This document shows positions 42,695 to 51,652 of a stretch of DNA of 64,000 nucleotides, piece after piece; position 1 is the stretch's first letter; every line of letters starts with the position of its first letter. A program made the translations under genes and the position numbers. The DNA lies in assembly GCF_003997495.1 (NCBI RefSeq), contig NZ_RZRU01000016.1, positions 62,001 to 126,000 on the forward strand, written 5' to 3'. The stretch is from Mesorhizobium sp. M7A.F.Ca.US.008.03.1.1. GTDB taxonomy: Bacteria; Pseudomonadota; Alphaproteobacteria; Rhizobiales; Rhizobiaceae. The notes beneath the pieces were generated by a model. That model was not told the origin of the DNA, did no database searches, and was given only the letters and a program-made list of their open reading frames with translations.

Positions 42695-43044
42695 GCACGA
42701 GATGCACATTGCTGGCAGCTCCGCTGCTGTGCCTTGGCCTGTCCGGCTGCGTCGGCCTCAACCCGGTATCCGCGGTCGTCAGCATGGCCGGCATGGCCGC
42801 GGCCAACTCCATCGGCATGGCGCAATCGGGCACCATCAGCCCACAGGAACAGGCGAAATATGCCTCGATGTCCTGCACCGAATTGCGGCAAACGATGGCC
42901 AACTACGAGGAGGCCAAGAATCACGGACCGACGCCGAAGAAATATGGCGGCATGGCGCCTCCCGGAAAGATGGCGATCGTCAACAACGTCATCGCCACGC
43001 GGCTTGTCTATCTCCGGCAGCTTGTCGCGAGCAAGGGATGTTGA
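42691..43044 (+). CDS. Small putative lipoprotein
   Basis: A 117-residue protein with a type II signal: STRCTLLAAPLLCLGLSGCV with a lipobox L-S-G-C. The mature part is short and polar with YASMSCTELRQTMANYEEAK; the C-terminus ends VATRLVYLRQLVASKGC-like with a last cysteine. No known family. It starts at ATG 42691 by overlapping the small upstream frame, and its end overlaps the next gene by seven bases. Confidence 0.72.
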   Translation: MSTRCTLLAAPLLCLGLSGCVGLNPVSAVVSMAGMAAANSIGMAQSGTISPQEQAKYASMSCTELRQTMANYEEAKNHGPTPKKYGGMAPPGKMAIVNNVIATRLVYLRQLVASKGC

Positions 43045-43577
43045 GGGCCTCTTCACACCACGCCTGCCGGGCAGCACTTGTCGGCCTCGCCGGCTGGCTG
43101 GCCTTCAGCGCCGGCGGCGCCTATGGCCAGGGCAAGGGGCCGACGACACGCTCCCGCCTCGGCGCGATGCCGGCGGCACTTATCGGCAAATGGGGTTTTG
43201 CTGTCGCCAGTGGCAATTACTGCGACACGTTCAGCCATTGCGACCCAGGCAGTGGCGGCAGCATCTCCTTCACCTTCGGCGCTGACGGGCGCACCTACTA
43301 CGCGCTGTTTCAGTCGTCGCTGGTCGACGGCTGCGGCCAGGTCCGGTCCCTGACGCTGAAAACCGGCAAGGCCGCGGTGCGCGGCTCGACCCTGATCTTC
43401 ACACCGACGGCTGGAACCTACAAATCCGTCAATGGCTGCCGGCCCGACCTGACGGGCCTGTGGAAATTCAAACCCGGCGACCTGAAGCCGATCTCCTTGC
43501 GCTGGCAACTGGACGGCAGTCAGTTGCGGCTGATCGACCCCGCCGGCGAAGCGAGCGGTGTTTACAGCAGAAGATAA
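43038..43577 (+). CDS. Small exported protein of unknown function
   Basis: A 179-residue protein with a Sec-type signal (RAALVGLAGWLAFSAGGAYG) and a mature part of about 150 residues rich in beta strand. Four cysteines at GNYCDTFSHCDPG, DGCGQV and NGCRPD could form two disulphides. The text KWGFAVASGNYCDTFSHCDP and LTGLWKFKPGDLKP is lipocalin- or TIM-barrel-unlike; I do not recognise the family. ATG 43038 overlaps the preceding lipoprotein stop, so it is coupled. It is convergent with the YceH gene. Confidence 0.65.
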   Translation: MLRASSHHACRAALVGLAGWLAFSAGGAYGQGKGPTTRSRLGAMPAALIGKWGFAVASGNYCDTFSHCDPGSGGSISFTFGADGRTYYALFQSSLVDGCGQVRSLTLKTGKAAVRGSTLIFTPTAGTYKSVNGCRPDLTGLWKFKPGDLKPISLRWQLDGSQLRLIDPAGEASGVYSRR

Positions 43578-43579
43578 GC

Positions 43580-44221
43580 CTAGCGCTCTTCGCCGGTCAG
43601 CGCCTCTATGCGGGCGCGCAGCCTCGCAACCTCCTCCTCGAGGGCGCTGATGCGCTCTTCGAGGCCGGAGGTCGATGAGGCGGCCGACGGGGCCTGATGC
43701 ATGGCGATGGACGTGGCCTGCGGTGTCCCGCTCAGCAGATGGACGTAGCGCTCCTCGCGCTGGCCGGGTCCGCGCTCGATCAGCATGACCAGCGGCGGCC
43801 TGCGGCCGATCAGCAGGTCCAGATCGGTGCGCAGCGCGTCGATCGACGGAAACCGCGCCATGCGTTCGGCGCGCGCCAGCAATTCATGCGCCGTCTGCGC
43901 GCCGCGCAGAAGCATCAGACCGACCAGCGCGATCTGCGCCGAGGTGAGCGAGAAACGCTGCGCCGCCAGATGTTCGTAGCGCTCGACGCGCGAAGCAAAG
44001 ACCTGCCGGACCAGGCCCTTCTGCTCCAGCTGGCTCAGCGCCCGCCTGACCTCGACAAGCTCGACCGCCATCACCGGCTCGCGCGCCGTCTTCTGGTTGG
44101 CCGCGGCATGCGCGCCATTGAGCGTCAGCGGATAGACATCCGGCGTCAGCTCCTTCTTCTCGATCAGGCAGCCGAGTATGCGCGCTTCGATAGGAGAGAG
44201 GATGGGAAGGTCATCGCTCAT
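43580..44221 (-). CDS. YceH family (UPF0502/DUF480) protein
   Basis: A 213-residue protein of the YceH family with two winged-helix repeats: LSPIEARILGCLIEKKELTP and YPLTLNGAHAAANQKTAREP, then LTSAQIALVGLMLLRGAQTA and a coiled C-terminus (EERISALEEEVARLRARIEA). The family is conserved in proteobacteria but of unknown function; the winged-helix pair suggests nucleic acid or protein binding. It follows sdhB after a 73-base gap on the same strand, without an obvious terminator. Confidence 0.9.
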   Translation of the reverse strand: MSDDLPILSPIEARILGCLIEKKELTPDVYPLTLNGAHAAANQKTAREPVMAVELVEVRRALSQLEQKGLVRQVFASRVERYEHLAAQRFSLTSAQIALVGLMLLRGAQTAHELLARAERMARFPSIDALRTDLDLLIGRRPPLVMLIERGPGQREERYVHLLSGTPQATSIAMHQAPSAASSTSGLEERISALEEEVARLRARIEALTGEER

Positions 44222-44294
44222 TGATGGCTATCCTTCTGAGGCTGGTGGGGAGGATTGCTACAGACGACAATCTCGCCGGTAACCAACCTGCCGC

Positions 44295-45074
44295 CTAAAC
44301 CCTTCTCTCCACCATCATCTTCTTGATCTCGGCGATCGCCTTGGCCGGGTTGAGGCCCTTGGGGCAGGTCTGGGCGCAGTTCATGATGGTGTGACAGCGA
44401 TAGAGCCGGAACGGGTCTTCGAGATTGTCGAGCCGCTCACCGGTGGCCTCGTCGCGGCTGTCGATCAGCCAGCGATAGGCCTGCAGAAGCGTTGCCGGGC
44501 CGAGATAGCGGTCGCCGTTCCACCAATAGCTCGGGCACGAGGTCGAGCAGCAGGCGCACAATATGCATTCGTAGAGCCCGTCGAGCTTCTCGCGGTCCTC
44601 ATGGCTCTGCAGCCACTCCTTGGCCGGCTCCGGCGACACCGTCTTCAGCCAGGGTTGGATCGACGCATGCTGGGCGTAGAAATTGGTGAGGTCGGGCACC
44701 AGGTCCTTGACCACCTGCATGTGCGGCAGCGGGTAGACTTTTACCGCGCCGGAAATGTCGTCGCAGCCCTTGGTGCAGGCGAGCGTGTTGGAACCGTCGA
44801 TGTTCATGGCGCAGGAGCCGCAAATGCCTTCGCGGCAGGAACGCCGCAAGGCCAGCGTCGGGTCGATCTTGTTCTTGATCCACAGCAGCGCGTCGAGCAC
44901 CATCGGCCCGCAATCGTCCATGTCGACGAAATAGGTGTCGATGCGCGGGTTCTCGTCATCGTCCGGCGACCAGCGGTAGATGCGGTATTCCCGCAGATTG
45001 GTGGAGCCCTCCGGCTTCGGCCAGGTCTTCCCCGGCTTGATCTGCGAATTCTTGGGGAGCGTGAGTTCAACCAT
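44295..45074 (-). CDS. sdhB: Succinate dehydrogenase iron-sulfur subunit
   Basis: A 259-residue electron-transfer subunit of complex II. The [2Fe-2S] motif appears as CREGICGSCAMNIDG with a later Cys in NTLACTKGC; the [4Fe-4S] and [3Fe-4S] ligands are in YECILCACCSTSCPSYWWN and CHTIMNCAQTCPKGLNP. Last gene of sdhCDAB, nine bases past sdhA. Confidence 0.97.
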   Translation of the reverse strand: MVELTLPKNSQIKPGKTWPKPEGSTNLREYRIYRWSPDDDENPRIDTYFVDMDDCGPMVLDALLWIKNKIDPTLALRRSCREGICGSCAMNIDGSNTLACTKGCDDISGAVKVYPLPHMQVVKDLVPDLTNFYAQHASIQPWLKTVSPEPAKEWLQSHEDREKLDGLYECILCACCSTSCPSYWWNGDRYLGPATLLQAYRWLIDSRDEATGERLDNLEDPFRLYRCHTIMNCAQTCPKGLNPAKAIAEIKKMMVERRV

Positions 45075-45083
45075 GTTCGATCC

Positions 45084-46919
45084 TCAATACACTCTGGCCT
45101 TGGGCGCGATCTTGGCGAGGCTGATGCCGCCGTCCTTTTCAGCCAGCTGCGGCTCGGTGTGCACCGGCCGGTAGGAGAGGGCCACCTTGCCGTCTTCGCT
45201 CAGCCTGGCCAGCGTATGCTTGCGCCAGACCGCGTCGTCGCGCGCCGAAAAGTCCTCGCGTGCGTGCGCGCCACGGCTCTCCTTGCGCGCCTCGGCGCTG
45301 TAGACCGTGGTGATGGCGTTGGCCATCAGGTTTTCCAGTTCCAGCGTCTCGACCAGATCGGAGTTCCAGATCATCGAGCGGTCGGACACTTTGATGTCCT
45401 TCAACTCGCCCCAGATCTGCGAAATGCGCTTGCAGCCGTTTTCGAGGGACTCCTGCGTGCGGAATACGGCTGCGTCTTCCTGCATCGCCTTCTGCATCTT
45501 TTCACGCAGCACCGCCGTCGGCGTCGAGCCATTGGCGTGGCGCAGCCGGTCGAAGCGGTCCATGATCTTTTCGACCGAGGCTTCGTTGGGCGAAGGGATC
45601 GCCGACTTGCGGTCGATGACCTGGCCGGCGCGGATCGCGGCCGCGCGGCCGAACACCACAAGATCGATCAGCGAATTCGAACCGAGCCTATTGGCGCCAT
45701 GCACGGAGGCGCAGCCGGCTTCGCCGACAGCCATCAATCCGGGCGACACCTGATCTGGATTGAGCGCCGTCGGATTGAGCACCTCGCCCCAGTAATTGGT
45801 CGGCACGCCGCCCATATTGTAGTGGACCGTGGGCAGCACCGGGATCGGCTCCTTGGTCAGGTCGACACCGGCAAAGATCTTGGCCGATTCCGAAATGCCC
45901 GGCAGCCGCTCATGCAGGACGGCGGGATCAAGATGGTCGAGATGCAGGAAGATGTGGTCTTTGTTCTTGCCAACGCCGCGACCCTCGCGGATTTCCAGCG
46001 TCATGCAGCGCGAGACGACGTCGCGCGAGGCAAGGTCCTTGGCTGACGGCGCATAGCGCTCCATGAAGCGCTCGCCCTCGGAGTTGACGAGATAGCCGCC
46101 CTCGCCGCGCGCACCCTCGGTGATCAGGCAGCCGGCGCCATAGATGCCGGTCGGGTGGAACTGCACGAATTCCATATCCTGCAGCGGGAACCCCGCCCGC
46201 GCGGCCATGCCGCCGCCGTCGCCGGTACAGGTGTGCGCGGAGGTGGCCGAGAAATAGGTGCGGCCATAGCCGCCGGTCGCCAGCACCACCATCTTGGCCG
46301 AGAAGCGGTGGATGGTGCCGTCATCGAGGTTCCAGGCGACGACGCCGGTACAGGTGCCGTCCGGCTCCATGATCAGGTCGAGCGCGAAATACTCGATGAA
46401 GAACTGCGCGTTGTTCTTCAGCGACTGGCCATAGAGCGTGTGCAGGATGGCGTGCCCGGTGCGGTCGGCGGCGGCACAGGTGCGCTGCACCGGCGGGCCT
46501 TCGCCGTAATTCATCATGTGGCCGCCGAACGGCCGCTGGTAGATCTTGCCCTCTTCGGTGCGCGAGAACGGCACGCCGTAATGTTCGAGCTCGTAGACCG
46601 CGGCCGGCGCTTCGCGCACCAGATATTCCATGGCATCGACATCGCCCAGCCAGTCCGAGCCCTTGACGGTGTCGTACATGTGCCACTGCCAGGAATCGGG
46701 ACCCATGTTGGACAGCGAGGCGGCAATGCCGCCTTGCGCCGCCACCGTGTGCGAGCGGGTCGGGAACACCTTGCTGATGCAGGCGGTGCGCAGGCCCTGT
46801 TCGGCCATGCCGAGCGTGGCGCGCAGGCCGGCGCCGCCGGCGCCGACGACCACAACGTCGAACTTGTGGTCGACAAAGGTATAGCCTGCCGTGTTGGCTT
46901 GTTTTGCGTCCTTGGCCAA
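45084..46919 (-). CDS. sdhA: Succinate dehydrogenase flavoprotein subunit
   Basis: A 611-residue FAD subunit oxidising succinate to fumarate in the TCA cycle. VVVVGAGGAGLRATLGMAEQ binds FAD; the covalent FAD-histidine is in FPTRSHTVAAQGGIAASLSN; the active-site Arg/His region lies in GRAAAIRAGQVIDRK and LVNSEGERFMERYAP. It starts with a short basic N-terminus. One base separates its start from the sdhD stop. Confidence 0.97.
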   Translation of the reverse strand: MAKDAKQANTAGYTFVDHKFDVVVVGAGGAGLRATLGMAEQGLRTACISKVFPTRSHTVAAQGGIAASLSNMGPDSWQWHMYDTVKGSDWLGDVDAMEYLVREAPAAVYELEHYGVPFSRTEEGKIYQRPFGGHMMNYGEGPPVQRTCAAADRTGHAILHTLYGQSLKNNAQFFIEYFALDLIMEPDGTCTGVVAWNLDDGTIHRFSAKMVVLATGGYGRTYFSATSAHTCTGDGGGMAARAGFPLQDMEFVQFHPTGIYGAGCLITEGARGEGGYLVNSEGERFMERYAPSAKDLASRDVVSRCMTLEIREGRGVGKNKDHIFLHLDHLDPAVLHERLPGISESAKIFAGVDLTKEPIPVLPTVHYNMGGVPTNYWGEVLNPTALNPDQVSPGLMAVGEAGCASVHGANRLGSNSLIDLVVFGRAAAIRAGQVIDRKSAIPSPNEASVEKIMDRFDRLRHANGSTPTAVLREKMQKAMQEDAAVFRTQESLENGCKRISQIWGELKDIKVSDRSMIWNSDLVETLELENLMANAITTVYSAEARKESRGAHAREDFSARDDAVWRKHTLARLSEDGKVALSYRPVHTEPQLAEKDGGISLAKIAPKARVY

Positions 46920-46920
46920 C

Positions 46921-47316
46921 TCAGCCTCCGAATGCCAGCTTGAGCAGGGCGAAGATCGAGGCGACGCCGACCGCTATGGTGAAAAATGTATTGAGCGCGA
47001 TCAGCGCCAGCTTCATGCCTTCGCCATGCACGTAATCCTCGATGATCACTTGCATGCCGAGCCGCATATGGATGAGCCCGGAGATGAGCACCAGGGCCAT
47101 CACCAGCGCCACGAACGGGTTGGCGAGGGCTGCCCGCACATGCGCGTGGTCGGCGCCGTTGAGCGCGATCAGGAAACCGACGAAGAACAGGATCAGCGGG
47201 ATGTTGGCGATCGCGGTCAGGCGCTGGCGCCAGAAATGCCCGGTTCCCTCGCGGGCGGAGCCGAGGCCGCGGACCTTCGCCAGCGGCGTGCGCATATCGG
47301 TGTTTTTGCCGCTCAT
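46921..47316 (-). CDS. sdhD: Succinate dehydrogenase membrane anchor subunit
   Basis: A 131-residue heme-b/quinone anchor with three helices: LTAIANIPLILFFVGFLIAL, FVALVMALVLISGLIHMRLG (heme-ligand region with His) and ALNTFFTIAVGVASIFALLK. ATG 47316 was chosen; the long open frame upstream overlaps sdhC in another frame. It directly precedes sdhA. Confidence 0.93.
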   Translation of the reverse strand: MSGKNTDMRTPLAKVRGLGSAREGTGHFWRQRLTAIANIPLILFFVGFLIALNGADHAHVRAALANPFVALVMALVLISGLIHMRLGMQVIIEDYVHGEGMKLALIALNTFFTIAVGVASIFALLKLAFGG

Positions 47317-47318
47317 GA

Positions 47319-47738
47319 TCAGGCTCCCCGCGCCATGTAGCCGGCGATCCAGATCAGCAGCGTGAGCAGGATTGAGCCGGCCAGCGTCGCCCAGGCGATC
47401 TTCGAGGCGGTATGCTTCTCCAGGCCCGCGCCGGTGTCCCAGACCAGATGGCGCACGCCACCCAGCATATGGTGCATCAGCGCCCAGGTGTAGCCTAACA
47501 GGATGAGCCGGCCGAGCCAGGTGCCGAAGGCCCAATTGGCCCAATCGAAGGTCGCCTGCGAGCTTGCCGTCGCCATCAGCCACAGGGCGACCAGCAGCGT
47601 GCCGAAATACAGCGCGCCACCGGTGATGCGATGAATGATCGACATCGTCATGGTGATCGGCGGCCGGTACACGGTGAGGTGCGGCGAAATCGGCCGTTCA
47701 CGTCTGGCAAATTCGCGGGTGGCTGGTGATTTGCTCAT
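47319..47738 (-). CDS. sdhC: Succinate dehydrogenase cytochrome b556 subunit
   Basis: A 139-residue subunit with the signature RPISPHLTVYRPPITMTMSI and IIHRITGGALYF, then LMHHMLGGVRHLVWDTG with the heme histidine, and three helices. First gene of sdhCDAB; ATG 47738 gives the family N-terminus and a longer frame to 47849 is not supported. A good sigma-70 promoter lies 83-111 bases upstream. Confidence 0.95.
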   Translation of the reverse strand: MSKSPATREFARRERPISPHLTVYRPPITMTMSIIHRITGGALYFGTLLVALWLMATASSQATFDWANWAFGTWLGRLILLGYTWALMHHMLGGVRHLVWDTGAGLEKHTASKIAWATLAGSILLTLLIWIAGYMARGA

Positions 47739-47820
47739 GGCTCCCCCAGTTCGGCGTCTCTCTGGAGCCTCAGGTGGAAATGCGGCATTGCCGCTTCCGG
47801 TTGCGACTTCGGACAGCCGG

Positions 47821-47849
47821 TTTCTAATGCTCTTTTTGCACCGCGTCAA
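47821..47849 (-). promoter_or_regulatory. Candidate sigma-70 promoter of sdhCDAB
   Basis: Minus-strand TTGACG (47844-47849) and TAGAAA (47821-47826) with exactly 17 bases between. The predicted start falls about 75 bases upstream of sdhC. No clear RBS-linked alternative start was seen. Confidence 0.6.
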
Positions 47850-47985
47850 AGCCAGAAAACCGTTTCATGAACGTCATTTAGTCTGACTAAAAGGCAGGCT
47901 TGGGCTTCAATCGATTAGGCCGTGAGGCCCGAGGCCGGCTCATTATCGCTGCAGTGCAACATGTCTGGCCCGGGACCCAGCGGCA

Positions 47986-48414
47986 TTAGCGTTTGCAGGT
48001 CTGCGGCGTCGACCCCTTCTTCATCACCAGCGCTTCGCGTCCGTCGATCACGATTGCGTCATGTGTGGCCGCCTGGTAGCGGCTGCTCTGGTTGGCGGGC
48101 GACGCCGCAAACTCTTCGGTTGCGCCGTCGGACCCGACCACATGCAACGACGTGCCGAGATTTTGGATCGTAATCATACCGTTGTTGCCGCATCTGTAGG
48201 TGACGGTGCCTATTCCGGATCGCGGCGCAGTAAGGTCGGTGATGATCTTGGTTGCAGCTGCCGGAGGCGCCGCGGCTGCGACGGACTGCTGAGCCGGTGC
48301 AGGTGAGACGACGACGGTGTTGGCCGCCTTCGGCGCGCTGTCCTGTGGCACACAGGCAGCGACGGCACCGAGCAACGGGAAAACGGACACCCAAATCGGC
48401 CGGCGTAGCGCCAT
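47986..48414 (-). CDS. Putative small lipoprotein
   Basis: A 142-residue protein with a type II-like signal, RRPIWVSVFPLLGAVAACVP, where V-A-A-C could be the lipobox. The mature part is an Ala/Pro linker, then a short beta domain with two cysteines (TVTYRCGNNGMITI; GSTPQTCKR), which recalls the C-type lysozyme inhibitor (MliC/PliC) fold: the Y-R-C and the final C-K resemble its pattern. That is tentative. ATG 48414 was chosen over a longer frame. Faces the sdh promoter region. Confidence 0.62.
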   Translation of the reverse strand: MALRRPIWVSVFPLLGAVAACVPQDSAPKAANTVVVSPAPAQQSVAAAAPPAAATKIITDLTAPRSGIGTVTYRCGNNGMITIQNLGTSLHVVGSDGATEEFAASPANQSSRYQAATHDAIVIDGREALVMKKGSTPQTCKR

Positions 48415-48666
48415 ATGCTGTCCTCCCGCGGGGCAAACCAGCCGCGATGCTTTTTCAAGATCAAGGTCATCCCGACGCCGAGACGGACACCAGCCCGATG
48501 GTGCGGCCAAGCATGGCCGAATGATGGCCACCGCGTTTTCCATCCAGTCGGATATTAACCATGTTTACCGAGACATCGCCGCCAAACACGCCGGCCTCTT
48601 AACAAAGGTTAAGAAAACGTTAATTTCTGATTCGAGGAGGCTTTCCCTCAAGACACGGAGGACGCC

Positions 48667-49029
48667 ATGCGTTCAAATTCGGGCAGATCGCGCCTTGCGG
48701 CGCTCATCGTGGCGGCCTCGGTCGTCGGCCTTGCAGCGCCAGCGCTTGCCGGCGCGCGGCATCAGGATCGCGTCTACGCCGATTCCTTCGGCAACCTCGT
48801 CGTCGACAGCGCCGCCGGCTACAAGCGCATCATCGTCGGCCAAGGCAGGCTGGCCAAGCAGCTCTCCGACTACACCAGCGCCGGCCAGCCCAAGGTGATC
48901 TACGAGAACGAAGCCGACGAAATCAGCGGTTATGGCGATTGCTACCGGCCGCCGGTGCTGGTGAAGGGCCGCTCCTATATGTACGGTCTCTCCGACGGCG
49001 AGATGCCCGAGCTCAGCCCCTGCCGCTAG
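48667..49029 (+). CDS. Small exported protein of unknown function
   Basis: A 120-residue protein with a Sec signal (LAALIVAASVVGLAAPALAG) and likely cleavage after ALA-G. The mature 95 residues have a short repeat-like VYADSFGNLVVDSAAGYKRI and two cysteines (GYGDCYRPP; LSPCR). GGAGG precedes ATG 48667. Not a family I recognise. Its last 17 bases overlap the convergent diguanylate cyclase gene. Confidence 0.7.
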   Translation: MRSNSGRSRLAALIVAASVVGLAAPALAGARHQDRVYADSFGNLVVDSAAGYKRIIVGQGRLAKQLSDYTSAGQPKVIYENEADEISGYGDCYRPPVLVKGRSYMYGLSDGEMPELSPCR

Positions 49030-50221
49030 CTTCCATTCCGGCCGACGACCAGTTGCCGGCAGGCCCGGCCGAAACGCGCACGCAATCGCGCCCGGCATTC
49101 TTCGCCTGATAGAGCGCCTGGTCGGCGCGCCGCATCAGATCGGCAAAGTCTTCGCTCGGATGAAGTTCGGCGACGCCGAAGCTTGCGGTGCAGCGGTTGT
49201 CAGCCGGCAGTCCGTCGATGGGCAGCGCGCCGAAGGCGCTGCGCGTGCCCTCGGCGAACAGGCGGGCCGCGGCAAGGTTGGTTCCCGGCAGGATGATGGC
49301 GAACTCCTCGCCGCCAATGCGCCCGGCAACGTGATGCGCGGCGGCGGCCTCGCGCAGGAAGCCCGCAAAAGTCTCGATCACCCGGTCGCCTGACGCATGG
49401 CCGAAACTGTCGTTGACGCTCTTGAAATGGTCGAGATCGGCGATGACCAGCGCGACCGGCACGCCTTGCCGCATCGCGCCAAGCACCGCCAACTCGGCAT
49501 GGCGGGTGAAGCCGCCGCGGTTGAGCAGGCGCGAAAGCGTGTCCGTCTCCGACTTCGACGTCACTTCGGCAAGCACGTCGCGAACCAGGATGGCCAGCAT
49601 CAGCAGCGCCAGCGCCAGCGCAAACACAGTGCCGAGCGATTGCGACACCAGCGCGTAGTTGCTTTGCAGATAGGCCTGCGGCTTGGCGCCCCAGCCGCCA
49701 AGCCCGTGCGCGATGAACGGCTTCGAGGCAAACTGCAGGCCGCTCGCCGCCAGCACGGCCATCAGGATGCGATCGAGACGGGCAAGCTTTTGCCTCGACG
49801 ACCAGACGATGGCCAGCCCGATGAACTGCATGACCGCATAGGGAAGCTGGTAGGCCATCATGCGGACCAGCGACTGGCGCGGCAGGTCCTGCACGAAATA
49901 CACAGCTATGGTGGTGGCGACCAGGAACAACAGCATCGGCTTCCAGGGCGGCGCCACGCCGTATTTGCGGGCAAGCCCGCCATTGAACGCAATGGTGGCG
50001 GCAAGGAAGACCGCGAAGGCGGCAACGACCGGGAGCCGCGCGTCGGCAAAAGCGGGAATGGAGAATTCGATGGCCGAATAGGCCATGCCCAGCAGATAGC
50101 CAGATGCCAGCCAGCGCGCCGGCGCACGGCCGACATCATGGAAGGCGACCGCCATGAAGGATGCCGCCAGCAGGCCGGCAACCGACAAATTGATCAACAG
50201 GATGAAGTTGGCGCCGCTCAT
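49013..50221 (-). CDS. Membrane-bound diguanylate cyclase (GGDEF)
   Basis: A 402-residue protein with about six N-terminal membrane helices (1-220) and a C-terminal GGDEF domain: SLSRLLNRGGFTRHAELAVL-like entry, LVIADLDHFKSVNDSFGHAS, and the active GRIGGEEFAIILPG. The synthase motif GGEEF is intact, so c-di-GMP should be made. No R-x-x-D inhibitory site precedes it (AAAAHHVAGRIGGEEF), so product inhibition may be absent. ATG 50221 was preferred over GTG 50233. A close paralogue follows upstream at 50298. Confidence 0.9.
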   Translation of the reverse strand: MSGANFILLINLSVAGLLAASFMAVAFHDVGRAPARWLASGYLLGMAYSAIEFSIPAFADARLPVVAAFAVFLAATIAFNGGLARKYGVAPPWKPMLLFLVATTIAVYFVQDLPRQSLVRMMAYQLPYAVMQFIGLAIVWSSRQKLARLDRILMAVLAASGLQFASKPFIAHGLGGWGAKPQAYLQSNYALVSQSLGTVFALALALLMLAILVRDVLAEVTSKSETDTLSRLLNRGGFTRHAELAVLGAMRQGVPVALVIADLDHFKSVNDSFGHASGDRVIETFAGFLREAAAAHHVAGRIGGEEFAIILPGTNLAAARLFAEGTRSAFGALPIDGLPADNRCTASFGVAELHPSEDFADLMRRADQALYQAKNAGRDCVRVSAGPAGNWSSAGMEASGRG

Positions 50222-50297
50222 GTTCTCCCGCACCCGCGCCGACAGCTAAGCATCGACGGGCGAAGAAGACGTTAACGCCATCCCGCCCGGGCAGGAT

Positions 50298-51494
50298 TCA
50301 GCCGGTCTTGAGCGGCTCCGGCAGGAACGCCGTTTCCGGCCGCTCATAGGACAGGCGTACACTGTCGCGGCCGTTCTTCTTGGCTTTGTAGAGCGCATCG
50401 TCGGCACGGCGCATCAGCGGCTCCAGCGCCTCGCCACCGCTGCGGGCCGCCACGCCGAAGCTTGCGGTCACCTTCGTTCCAACGGGAAGCCCATCGACAT
50501 GGCCGGCCGAATAGACGGTGCGCACCGCCTCGGCGAACAGCCGCGCCGCGGCAAGATCGCTGAGTGGCAGCAGCACCGCGAATTCCTCGCCGCCGATACG
50601 CCCGGCAACACCGCGCGCGCCGGCCGCCGACCGAAGCTTGGCGGCGAAGTCGGCGATCACGCGATCCCCCGCCCCATGCCCATGCACATCGTTGAGCGCC
50701 TTGAAATGATCGAGGTCGGCCAGCACCAGCGCGACCGGAAACCGGGCCGAGGCACAGTGCTGCAAGAGCAGCATGCCTCGCTCCTCAAAGCCACGCCGGT
50801 TGAGCAGGCCCGACAGGGGGTCGGTATAGGTTTCGGTCTTCAACGCCTTCAACACGTCGAGTGCCGCGGCGGAAAACAGGCACAGCGCGATGAGCAGCGA
50901 GAGCAGCGCGTGCGACAGCAGTGCCGTCGTCCAATAGGACGAGCCGTAGAACCCGTCATAGCTGGCGAAGGGCCCATGCGCGATGACGACGGCAAGGGTG
51001 CGCACAACGAAATTGGCGCCCGACAGCAGCGACAGCACGAACAGGATTTTTTCGGTCGGGCCGTTGTTGCGCACCGGGCGCAGTTCGGCGGCAACCAGAA
51101 GGCTGATACCGCCGAAAGCGAAATTCATCGCCAGGATGCGCCAGGTGAGATCCGGCGCGACGAACAGGAACCAGCAGAACGACGCCAGGCCGCCGCCGGT
51201 CAGCACGCCGATCCCCACAGAGGGCACCTTGCGGCCATAGCGGTGGATGACGGCGCCGGCCAGGCAGCAGCCGGCGATACTGAAGCAGACGTTCGACACC
51301 AGCTTGGTCAGCGGCATGCCGATCGGCAAGGTGAAATACTGGAGCAGGAAGCCGACCGCAGAGAGGCTGTAGCTGACCGCCAGCACGGCCAGATAGGGCC
51401 GGTGGCGCTGATAGGACCACAGCACGAGGAATGCGGCGCCGAGCGCCAGCGCGATCGTCGGGTTGAGCAGCGCTATGAGCAGACCCGTGTCCAA
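50298..51494 (-). CDS. Membrane-bound diguanylate cyclase (GGDEF), paralogue
   Basis: A 398-residue relative of the downstream cyclase with the same plan: six hydrophobic segments (about 5-215), then LSGLLNRRGFEERGMLLLQH, LVLADLDHFKALNDVHGHGA and RIGGEEFAVLLPL. GGEEF is intact and no R-x-x-D precedes it. The start is TTG 51494; no in-frame ATG is nearby. The tandem placement, 76 bases apart, indicates duplication, with divergent membrane sensing halves. Confidence 0.88.
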   Translation of the reverse strand: MDTGLLIALLNPTIALALGAAFLVLWSYQRHRPYLAVLAVSYSLSAVGFLLQYFTLPIGMPLTKLVSNVCFSIAGCCLAGAVIHRYGRKVPSVGIGVLTGGGLASFCWFLFVAPDLTWRILAMNFAFGGISLLVAAELRPVRNNGPTEKILFVLSLLSGANFVVRTLAVVIAHGPFASYDGFYGSSYWTTALLSHALLSLLIALCLFSAAALDVLKALKTETYTDPLSGLLNRRGFEERGMLLLQHCASARFPVALVLADLDHFKALNDVHGHGAGDRVIADFAAKLRSAAGARGVAGRIGGEEFAVLLPLSDLAAARLFAEAVRTVYSAGHVDGLPVGTKVTASFGVAARSGGEALEPLMRRADDALYKAKKNGRDSVRLSYERPETAFLPEPLKTG

Positions 51495-51652
51495 ACGACT
51501 GGTATTTCCCCGCTTACGTCAGGGAAGAGCTTAGAGGGCAAGCGCAAACAAGCGGTTAAGCGAAAGCGGCAAGCAGGACCGCCGTCTCAAAATAATGCCA
51601 GGGAACCGCAGTCTCCGGTCAGCGTTCCTCCGTTCACAATCTGGAGCTACCC

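Noticed and set aside
44391..46046. 551-codon plus-strand frame opposite sdhA/sdhB
   Set aside because: Antisense of two canonical complex II genes; composition is that of GC-shadow frames.
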